Below are positions 1-5,070 of a stretch of 5,070 nucleotides of DNA, piece by piece (the stretch's first letter is position 1; each line of letters opens with the position of its first letter). The DNA is taken from assembly GCA_964452415.1 (NCBI GenBank), contig CAYVME010000043.1, positions 1 through 5,070 of the forward strand. The letters run 5' to 3'. This DNA is from UBA12068 sp964452415 (lineage in GTDB: Bacteria; Patescibacteriota; Minisyncoccia; Moranbacterales; GWC2-37-73). The notes under the pieces were generated by a model. It saw only the letters and a program-made list of their open reading frames with translations, was not told the DNA's origin and searched no databases. Made by a program: the position numbers and the translations under genes.

Positions 1-1
1 T

Positions 2-106
2 CGGGAAAACCTGGGTTTTCCTGTGGCGGAAGTTTTGAAACCGATGGGTTTCAATGAGCGAAGCGACATGAGATTTTCCTGCTGGGGACACATTGCAAAA
101 ATATGA
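2..106 (+). CDS. Possible C-terminal end of an upstream gene, product unrecognised (partial)
   Basis: The frame beginning at base 2 stays open for 34 codons to a TGA at 104-106. The residues near the end include FNERSDMRF and then CWGHIAKI. The stop overlaps the cca start as ATGA, a common arrangement for translationally coupled genes, and cca has no strong ribosome-binding site of its own, which fits coupling. Against a real gene, 34 open codons can arise by chance, the opposite strand is also open here, and the stretch is made of small hairpins and a direct repeat that look intergenic. I do not recognise a family. No function is proposed. Confidence 0.3.
   Translation, partial: RENLGFPVAEVLKPMGFNERSDMRFSCWGHIAKI
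4..87. repeat. Two short hairpins with an imperfect direct repeat
   Basis: Bases 4-11 (GGAAAACC) are exactly complementary to 14-21 (GGTTTTCC) with two bases between them. Bases 37-42 (GAAACC) are exactly complementary to 47-52 (GGTTTC) around GATG. TTTTCCTG occurs at 16-23 and again at 74-81, followed each time by a similar G-rich hexamer. Stacked small hairpins like these resemble dispersed intergenic repeat elements. Neither hairpin is followed by a T-run, so they do not look like intrinsic terminators. Whether this is a repeat family cannot be decided from one copy. Confidence 0.4.
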
Positions 107-1584
107 TTCGTAAAATCCCAAAACCCGTCGTTGAGGTTTTGAGAAAAATTCAAGGCAATGGTTTTGAAGCGTACATTGTCGGAGGATGTGTGCGCGATTT
201 GATCTTGGATAAAAATCCAAAAGACTGGGACATCACGACCAGCGCAAAACCAAATGAGGTGATGGAAATTTTTCCGGATAGTTTTTACGAGAATGATTTC
301 GGAACAGTTGGGGTTAAAGTTGAAAAATTTATTAATGATAGTAATGGTTTTTTAAGAAAGGAAAGGGAGCATGATGTTGTTGAAGTTACGACATATAGAA
401 TTGAAACAACATATAGTGATCGAAGACGACCAGATGAAATTAAATTTGCTCAGACCCTGGAGGAGGATTTGAGTCGCAGAGATTTTGCAATGAATGCAAT
501 TGCACTTAAGTTGAAGGGTGACGATGATTTTGAAATTGTTGATTTGTTTGAAGGGCAACTTGACATCAAAAATAAAATCATTAGAACTGTTGGCGATGCA
601 GATGAAAGATTCAATGAAGACGCACTCCGCATGATGAGAGCTATTCGTTTTCATGCGCAACTTGGTTTCGAGATTGAAGAAAAAACTTTTGAAGCGATCA
701 AGAAAAATTCTGCACTGATTGATTATGTAGCATTGGAAAGAGTTAAGGACGAATTGGTCGGACTGATGCTTTCTGAAAATCCAGCAGAGGGGATTGAGAT
801 GTTTCATGCAACAGGACTTCTTGCGCATATTATTCCAGAACTGGAAAGTGGTGTGGGTGTGGCGCAAAACAGGCATCATATTCATACGATATATAAGCAT
901 TTGATTTTGGCTTTGAAATTTTGTCCCTCAAGAAAGCTTGAGGTGCGTTTGGCTGCGCTTTTTCATGACATTGCGAAACCTCAAACTAAAAGAGGTGAGG
1001 GATTGTATGCAACATTTTATAATCATGATCATGTCGGTGCGCGGACGGCAAAAAAAATTCTTACTCGGCTTCGATTTTCAAATGAAGTGATTGAAAAAGT
1101 TACGATGCTGGTTGATAATCATATGTTCTATTACAATCCTGATGAAGTTGGAGATGCGAGCGTGCGAAGATTGATCAAGAAAGTCGGATTGGAAAACATG
1201 AAGGATTTGATGGATCTTCGAATTGCTGATCGATTGGGGAGTGGAACACCAAAGGCCAAGCCATACAAGCTTCGTCATTTGGAATATGTGATCGAAAAAG
1301 TTTCAAAGGATGCAGTTTCTGTGAAGATGTTGAAAATCAACGGAAATGATTTGATGAAAGATTTGAATGTTGTGCCTGGTCCAAAAATAGGAGCAATTTT
1401 GGATGTGCTTCTCGCTGAAGTCATTGAGGATAGTGAGAAAAATGCGCGCGAATATTTGTTGAATCGTGCCAAGGAATTGGATGGGGAAGACCTGAAGAAG
1501 CTTCGAGAAATGGCCAAGGAGAAAATTGAAGAAAAAAAAGAAGAGGACGATCAAGAAATAAAAAGCAAGCATTGGGTTAAGTAG
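103..1584 (+). CDS. cca: CCA tRNA nucleotidyltransferase with HD domain
   Basis: Adds the 3'-terminal CCA to tRNAs, or repairs it, from CTP and ATP without a nucleic acid template; a cytosolic enzyme. The 493 residues begin with a class II nucleotidyltransferase head: GGCVRD at 27-32, the metal-binding DWD at 41-43 and RRDFAMNA at 125-132. The tRNA/nucleotide-binding neck follows, with RFNEDALRMMRAIRF at 169-183. Its E172-D173-xx-R176 is the EDxxR set that selects CTP and ATP in this class, so both C and A addition are expected. An HD-type domain covers about 255-380, with HD at 288-289, H308/H310 and D376. The C-terminal segment from 410 (INGNDLM, GPKIG, then REYLL at 449-453) is typical of the HD-containing subfamily. 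The tail from 471 is Lys/Glu-rich and probably disordered. Length is normal for the family. The ATG at 103 leaves the usual short lead before GGxVRD. Only a weak GGGGA lies 13-18 bases upstream. Confidence 0.97.
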   Translation: MIRKIPKPVVEVLRKIQGNGFEAYIVGGCVRDLILDKNPKDWDITTSAKPNEVMEIFPDSFYENDFGTVGVKVEKFINDSNGFLRKEREHDVVEVTTYRIETTYSDRRRPDEIKFAQTLEEDLSRRDFAMNAIALKLKGDDDFEIVDLFEGQLDIKNKIIRTVGDADERFNEDALRMMRAIRFHAQLGFEIEEKTFEAIKKNSALIDYVALERVKDELVGLMLSENPAEGIEMFHATGLLAHIIPELESGVGVAQNRHHIHTIYKHLILALKFCPSRKLEVRLAALFHDIAKPQTKRGEGLYATFYNHDHVGARTAKKILTRLRFSNEVIEKVTMLVDNHMFYYNPDEVGDASVRRLIKKVGLENMKDLMDLRIADRLGSGTPKAKPYKLRHLEYVIEKVSKDAVSVKMLKINGNDLMKDLNVVPGPKIGAILDVLLAEVIEDSEKNAREYLLNRAKELDGEDLKKLREMAKEKIEEKKEEDDQEIKSKHWVK

Positions 1585-1603
1585 GAATTATCATTATGAA
1601 TTT

Positions 1604-3220
1604 TTAGATTGAATTCAGGAAAAGCATTCCAGCATAGAAAAACAATACTAGAAAAATATACTTTTCTCGGTATTGTTTTTTTGTAAAAAGATATGTTGAG
1701 AAGAGGGAACAAAGTAATGAGAAAAAAAGCATTGACGGAGTATGTGTCAATAAAGGGATAGAGATAAAAATTATTGAATATAAAAATGCCATAATCTTCT
1801 TTGAATTTTCGAGTCCAAAAAATACAGGCATTGTCTGAATTCCTTCTTGCTTGTCGCCTTCATAATCCTTGATATCTTTCATGTTGGAAAGTATTGCAAA
1901 AGAAATTGCAATAATAAAAATTGCCTCAACTGGAAAAACTGAGATGCGCTGGTTTATTGAGGTGAAAAAGAATCCTGCCATTGCCATGGAAGCTGAAGCA
2001 AGTCCAATAATTATTGATGAGGATATAAAATTACGCTTCAATCGCAGTGGGCGAGCAGAATAGAGATAGTAAGTCATCTGAGTAAAAATAAGAAAGAAGG
2101 TAGTAGTAGTGTTCATTGTCGCCAATCCGAATATTATTAAGATAACAAGCACCAACATGAATTTGTTAATTTCATTTTCAGTAATGGTGCCTTTTGCGAG
2201 TGGTCTGTTTGGATTGGAAACCCTATCAATCCCGATGTCCTCTTTGTCATTTATGCAAATAGCCACAAGCGTATTCAGAACTCCTAATAAAAAAATAACA
2301 CAAAAAGAGGAGAGGGTGGTGATGTTTTTAAAATCGATGCTGGTATAGTTCTTTTGACTTATATAGATTCCAATAAGTGAAATTATGCTCCAGTAGATAA
2401 TTCTGGTGAGTGGAAAGTTCTCCAGAAATGCTTTTCGATATTTTAAATTTGGAAGTATGAAAATAAGAAACAACTGAATAACAACAAGCAGCCAAAAGAT
2501 CTGAGACATAAATATGGATTGAAAAAAGTCCTGCTGTGAGGTTGTTATTAACGAAAGGGGCAGTGCTTGTCTTGTGGTGCTTATTAGTCCGTGGCTAAGA
2601 GTCGAACTGTAAATTTCAGTTGGTGACTCTGATGCGCCGGATAGAATATAAGGTAAGCTTACGATACTGGGTATTATTGAATAGAAGAAAAGTATCAAAT
2701 ATGAAAGCAACAATCCCAGCACTGATCTGAGAAGGCTTTTGGTGTTCTTGAATATAAAAAAAGATAAGAGAAATAAAATTAAAAAAACAATTATTTTTGT
2801 GTTAAGAGTTATGCCAAGCTCCGAGGAGAAATATAAGAACTTTAAAAAGGTGGGGAGAATATTTTGTGGTTCAGTGACAATGTGCGTGATGGTAACACTC
2901 CCATCATTATTAACCAAAAGGCTAATTATTTGAGGGAGAATTGTGAGGAAGGAAAGTGGCAATAAAAAATTCCAAATTCGAAAAAGTGTTTTTTTGGTAA
3001 GTGTCCATAATAATATTGAAAAAGATAAAAATATAGAAAAATAAAACAGAGGGATATGCAAATATGTTGTTTCCCATGCGGGAACGATGGTTTGTTGATC
3101 CGTGGCTGAAAACAGGCTCAAAAAGATAATAATTAAAAACAATGAAAAAAGAGATGCTACCACTTTTCCCAAGGAGAGAGGTGTGTCATTTGCAAATATT
3201 TTTTTGAAGAAAAGCGACAT
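1604..3220 (-). CDS. UbiA-family prenyltransferase fused to an N-terminal six-helix membrane domain
   Basis: Predicted integral membrane enzyme that transfers a polyprenyl group from its diphosphate to an acceptor. The C-terminal part (about 272-538) has nine hydrophobic helices, as in UbiA proteins. The first Asp-rich motif is complete: N324, D325, D328, D332, followed by PNRPLAKG at 337-344. YSARPLRLKR is at 387-396. The second motif, D449-xx-D452-xxx-D456, continues into EGIQTMP at 459-465. This wording is closest, from memory, to the archaeal-type geranylgeranylglyceryl-phosphate prenyltransferase branch; donor and acceptor remain unknown. About 260 extra N-terminal residues precede it, with roughly six helices (near 19-38, 55-75, 83-103, 141-157, 163-190, 237-256) and no domain I can name. 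The same layout occurs in the upstream gene, 95 bases away, so the two are probably one operon. No Shine-Dalgarno site precedes the ATG. An in-frame TGA lies 11 codons upstream, and the intervening codons contain no better start. The last codons overlap a terminator hairpin. Confidence 0.9.
   Translation of the reverse strand: MSLFFKKIFANDTPLSLGKVVASLFSLFLIIIFLSLFSATDQQTIVPAWETTYLHIPLFYFSIFLSFSILLWTLTKKTLFRIWNFLLPLSFLTILPQIISLLVNNDGSVTITHIVTEPQNILPTFLKFLYFSSELGITLNTKIIVFLILFLLSFFIFKNTKSLLRSVLGLLLSYLILFFYSIIPSIVSLPYILSGASESPTEIYSSTLSHGLISTTRQALPLSLITTSQQDFFQSIFMSQIFWLLVVIQLFLIFILPNLKYRKAFLENFPLTRIIYWSIISLIGIYISQKNYTSIDFKNITTLSSFCVIFLLGVLNTLVAICINDKEDIGIDRVSNPNRPLAKGTITENEINKFMLVLVILIIFGLATMNTTTTFFLIFTQMTYYLYSARPLRLKRNFISSSIIIGLASASMAMAGFFFTSINQRISVFPVEAIFIIAISFAILSNMKDIKDYEGDKQEGIQTMPVFFGLENSKKIMAFLYSIIFISIPLLTHTPSMLFFSLLCSLFSTYLFTKKQYREKYIFLVLFFYAGMLFLNSI
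1638..1682 (+). terminator. Intrinsic terminator of cca, inside the convergent gene
   Basis: AAAAACAATAC (1638-1648) pairs perfectly with GTATTGTTTTT (1670-1680). The stem continues as AGAAAA (1650-1655) with TTTTCT (1662-1667) around a six-base loop, interrupted by a small mismatch. Seven T residues run from 1676 to 1682. It lies 54 bases after the cca stop, a good position for a cca terminator. Read on the other strand the hairpin is also followed by five T residues, so it may act in both directions. In that orientation it falls within the last codons of the UbiA-family gene, before its stop. Confidence 0.72.
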
Positions 3221-3315
3221 ATGGCTAGTAGTGTTATTGAAGATTTCTAATCAATTGAGGGCGGTTAAAATGGTTTCTCCCCCGGATATGATATTTTGCG
3301 TAAAATTTTTTCAGA

Positions 3316-4653
3316 CTATGAAATTCTTTTTTTCCTGTGCGATGCCTGAATTATTATTGAGATTATTGTGACAAATAATCCAATAGTTGTGATTGCTTTA
3401 ATGGGGAAAGCAAAAATGCGTTGATCAGGGGAAGCTAAAAAGAATCCACTCATTGAAATAAGAATTGAAATAACCCCAAATATAAGAGGTTTAATGATTG
3501 GGATTTCCCAATCTCTAGATAGATGGGTTGTGTATAAGTAATATCCAGATTGGATTACAATAAAAAGAATTACCACAGTTCTATTTAGTGTTAATGCTCC
3601 GAAGATTATCAATAGGGAAGACACGATATTGATAGCGGTGATTTCCTTTTTTGAAAAATTTTCATCAAATACTTTGGCATTTATCATGAGCATATTTTTC
3701 CAGAAACAAAGAGCTATAACAGCAATAAAGACTGACAGGGTTGTATAATTGATTGGATTGTGCAATGATATGTTGCCAAAAAGCTCCTGATTAATTACAG
3801 TACCTGAAAGAGCGACAATAACCAAGAGAAGAATTTTTTTGGAGTCAAGGAATTTCTTTAACAAGTTAAGCTTGGTTTTGTTTGCCAGTAAGAGGATAAT
3901 GATTATTTGGAGTGTTGCCATCAGCCAAAAAAATCTAGACATAAAGATTTCATGCATTGAATTTAGTTGTATGAAAACTTTGTTCAAGAGTTCGACACCC
4001 GTTGTTGTGTTTGATAGCCAGCTCTGCTGCAGCAATTTATTGTAGGCATCAACTGTCCCTATTCCTTGAATACTACCGTCAAAACTTAGCATAACTATAA
4101 TGCTTGGAATTATTGCATAAGCAAAAATTATTACATAACTAAAAAAAGGCAAAAGAAAAACTTTTAGCAGGCTGTCACTATTTTTGAATACAAAGAACGC
4201 CATAAAAAGCATCATGAAGAAAAAGATGATATGCTGTCCAATGGTGATTCCTTGTCCGCTTAGCGGATCTATTAATTTTAAAAAAACAGCAAAAAGCTCA
4301 TTTGTGCTAACGGGCACATATTTTAACGCATCAGTGGCTTTGCCACTCAAAGTAAGATCAATGAGGGGAATAAGTAGGATAAGAGAAAATGGCTTAAGTA
4401 GAAAATTAAAAACAGAAGAAAAAGATTTTTTAGTTAAAAAATAAAGCAATAAAGACAATGATAAAAAAACTGAAAAAAAATACAAATAAAAATGTACAAA
4501 TCGTTCTGTTGGAAAAAATGTGTTGTCGGTATTGGGGTAGGCAAAATTATCCAAAAATGTTCTAATTGAAATTATACTAAATAGTGTTAGTATAAGAGTA
4601 AGTATGTTCGAATGTTTATTTTCTGAAATTGTATTTTTCTTAATCGATAGCAT
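3316..4653 (-). CDS. Polytopic membrane protein, degenerate UbiA-family paralogue (likely inactive)
   Basis: A 445-residue membrane protein that aligns along its length with the downstream UbiA-family enzyme. The shared N-terminal domain has about six helices (near 15-32, 53-73, 82-101, 140-156, 162-189, 238-257). In the stretch from 135 to 185 about 25 of 51 residues match the partner without gaps, including IIPSI, and FMS-xx-FWL at 237-243 is also shared. The UbiA-like half (about 273-440) keeps IIFGALTLN (349-357, partner IIFGLATMN), YYLY and the segment around DQRIFAFP (410-417). Its first Asp-rich motif has decayed to NAKVF at 325-329, the RPLAKG stretch is deleted, and the protein ends at QASHRKKRIS before the second Asp-rich motif and the last three helices. 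It should therefore not catalyse prenyl transfer by the UbiA mechanism. The reading frame is long and unbroken, which argues against a recent pseudogene. It is first in the probable two-gene operon. No Shine-Dalgarno site is visible before the ATG. Role unknown; a partner or regulator of the active paralogue is inference. Confidence 0.85.
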   Translation of the reverse strand: MLSIKKNTISENKHSNILTLILTLFSIISIRTFLDNFAYPNTDNTFFPTERFVHFYLYFFSVFLSLSLLLYFLTKKSFSSVFNFLLKPFSLILLIPLIDLTLSGKATDALKYVPVSTNELFAVFLKLIDPLSGQGITIGQHIIFFFMMLFMAFFVFKNSDSLLKVFLLPFFSYVIIFAYAIIPSIIVMLSFDGSIQGIGTVDAYNKLLQQSWLSNTTTGVELLNKVFIQLNSMHEIFMSRFFWLMATLQIIIILLLANKTKLNLLKKFLDSKKILLLVIVALSGTVINQELFGNISLHNPINYTTLSVFIAVIALCFWKNMLMINAKVFDENFSKKEITAINIVSSLLIIFGALTLNRTVVILFIVIQSGYYLYTTHLSRDWEIPIIKPLIFGVISILISMSGFFLASPDQRIFAFPIKAITTIGLFVTIISIIIQASHRKKRIS

Positions 4654-4677
4654 AGAGAAGCTTCAGTTTCAGCGCGA

Positions 4678-4685
4678 ATTATAAT
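4678..4685. promoter_or_regulatory. Shared divergent -10 element
   Basis: The octamer ATTATAAT reads TATAAT on the + strand (4680-4685) and TATAAT on the - strand (4683-4678). It sits in the 50-base gap between the divergent starts at 4653 (-) and 4704 (+), so one AT-rich core could serve both genes. Predicted transcripts would have very short leaders, roughly 12 bases on + and 18 on -. I see no convincing -35 hexamer at 16-18 bases on either strand, so only the -10 match supports this call. Confidence 0.45.
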
Positions 4686-4703
4686 CTTTTATGTATTTGT
4701 ATT

Positions 4704-4997
4704 ATGCGACTAAAAATCGAAAATATCAAGGAAAACCCGGTAAATTTACTGAGAAGGGCTGGGTATACTTTTCAACGAAATGAACAGGATGAAATGAGTT
4801 TCATTCGTCCAATGGCCAGAAGTGGCTACCCAAGGTTTCACATGTATGCCCATGTCGAAGGTTTGTCTTTATTGATCAATTTCCATCTGGATCAGAAAAA
4901 GGAAACCTATGGGCAGGGAACCAGGCATCACGGGGAATATGAGGAGGAAGGAGCACTTCAAGCAGAAGCAATCAGAATAAGGCAAATCCTGGGATAG
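4704..4997 (+). CDS. Small conserved hypothetical protein (97 aa)
   Basis: A 97-residue, soluble, highly charged protein with no signal peptide or membrane segment. It resembles a short uncharacterised family that I recall from Patescibacteria genomes; this is memory of the motif style, not a search. Probable conserved blocks are NLLRRAGY (14-21), RPMARSGYPRFH (35-46), HLDQKKETY (61-69) and RHHGEYEE (74-81). The blocks read like a compact alpha/beta fold: a helix near 10-18, strands through the SGYPRFHMY and LSLLINFHL segments, and a C-terminal helix from about 83. The His, Asp and Glu residues H46, H61, D63, H75, H76, E78 could form a metal or nucleic-acid site, but no known motif is matched. 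The ATG at 4704 is the first in frame after the divergent promoter, with no Shine-Dalgarno site. It stands alone between the divergent membrane operon and a tRNA gene. Function unknown. Confidence 0.82.
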   Translation: MRLKIENIKENPVNLLRRAGYTFQRNEQDEMSFIRPMARSGYPRFHMYAHVEGLSLLINFHLDQKKETYGQGTRHHGEYEEEGALQAEAIRIRQILG

Positions 4998-5014
4998 CTA
5001 TGGGGTTGCTTTTT
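4982..5014 (+). terminator. Possible terminator overlapping the end of the 97-aa gene
   Basis: GCAA (4982-4985) and TCCT (4987-4990), split by one bulged A, can pair with TTGC (5006-5009) and GGGG (5002-5005) around an 11-base loop. The stem includes two G-T pairs. Five T residues follow (5010-5014). The hairpin begins inside the last codons of the gene. It is weak but correctly placed for stopping transcription before the tRNA promoter. Confidence 0.35.
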
Positions 5015-5033
5015 CTTGAAAATGCGTTAAAAT
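5006..5033 (+). promoter_or_regulatory. Promoter of the tRNA-Leu gene
   Basis: TTGCTT (5006-5011) and TAAAAT (5028-5033) are separated by 16 bases, a reasonable match to a sigma-70-type promoter. Initiation about seven bases after the -10 element would leave a leader of roughly seven bases before the mature tRNA 5' end at 5047, typical for stable RNA genes. The -35 hexamer overlaps the right arm of the possible terminator of the preceding gene. Confidence 0.5.
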
Positions 5034-5046
5034 GATTGAGTTAGAT

Positions 5047-5070
5047 GCCCAGGTGGTGGAATTGGTATAC
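5047..5070 (+). tRNA. tRNA-Leu, 5' part (cut by window end)
   Basis: The last 24 bases hold a tRNA 5' end: acceptor strand GCCCAGG, TG at positions 8-9, then a D-arm stretch GTGGAATTGGTA typical of bacterial tRNA-Leu. The rest, including the anticodon and variable arm, lies outside the window, so the isoacceptor and any encoded CCA cannot be read. Assignment to leucine rests on the characteristic GGTGGTGGAATTGGTA string. Confidence 0.88.

Noticed and set aside
1525..1540. A-rich run near the end of cca as a slippery frameshift site
   Set aside because: It lies in a Lys/Glu-rich tail after all conserved domains, and no overlapping frame of interest would be reached.
352..1572. Several minus-strand open frames opposite cca
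   Set aside because: They lie wholly inside a well-identified gene, have low-complexity Phe/Ser/Ile-rich products and show no motifs.
103..1584. Alternative genetic code with TGA read as glycine, as in some candidate-phyla bacteria
   Set aside because: The full-length CCA enzyme and the UbiA-family genes use GGN for glycine and contain no in-frame TGA.
3221..3315. Frameshift joining the two membrane genes into one protein
   Set aside because: The downstream gene starts with its own complete N-terminal domain, paralogous to the start of the upstream one. The gap is a boundary between two duplicates, not a break in one gene.
1869..3371. Plus-strand open frames of 64-89 codons opposite the membrane genes
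   Set aside because: They are antisense to coding sequence with recognised motifs and show no family resemblance. Their hydrophilic, Lys- and Ile-rich composition is expected from the complement of AT-rich membrane-protein code.
4254..4267. Perfect inverted repeat TCCGCT-T-AGCGGA
   Set aside because: It sits in coding sequence, encodes a conserved loop (around DPLSGQG), has a one-base centre and no T-run, so it is probably chance.
3839..4444. Plus-strand open frames of 68 and 86 codons opposite the degenerate UbiA paralogue
   Set aside because: That gene is supported by clear similarity to its neighbour over its full length, so these are shadows.

Overview
The window looks like AT-rich bacterial DNA, most consistent with a Patescibacteria (candidate phyla radiation) genome. 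That placement is inference. It rests on the style of the CCA-adding enzyme, on a 97-residue protein that resembles a small family I associate with that group, and on very tight gene packing. The standard genetic code fits: the full-length CCA enzyme encodes its glycines with GGN codons and has no internal TGA.

Layout. Positions 1-102 hold two small hairpins and a direct repeat. They may also carry the last codons of an unrecognised upstream gene that would overlap the next start by ATGA. On the + strand, 103-1584 is cca, an HD-domain CCA tRNA nucleotidyltransferase with intact catalytic and nucleotide-selection motifs. Its probable terminator (1638-1682) lies inside the 3' end of the convergent gene. 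On the - strand, 4653-3316 and then 3220-1604 form a likely two-gene operon of polytopic membrane proteins. The downstream one (538 aa) has about six N-terminal membrane helices followed by a complete nine-helix UbiA-family prenyltransferase with both Asp-rich motifs. The upstream one (445 aa) is clearly a paralogue with the same N-terminal region, but its UbiA half has lost both Asp-rich motifs and the last three helices. Divergent from this operon, sharing a 50-bp promoter region, is the small conserved gene at 4704-4997 (+). A possible terminator and a tRNA promoter follow, and then the first 24 bases of a tRNA-Leu gene cut by the window edge.

How the genes work together. The cca product matures tRNA 3' ends and is a housekeeping gene. 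The membrane pair is the unusual part: one predicted active lipid prenyltransferase and one predicted inactive relative, each fused to the same extra membrane domain and probably co-transcribed. I infer either a heteromeric membrane enzyme or a duplicated enzyme whose second copy took on a structural or regulatory role. The substrate is unknown. The motif wording is closest to the archaeal-type geranylgeranylglyceryl-phosphate prenyltransferase branch of UbiA.
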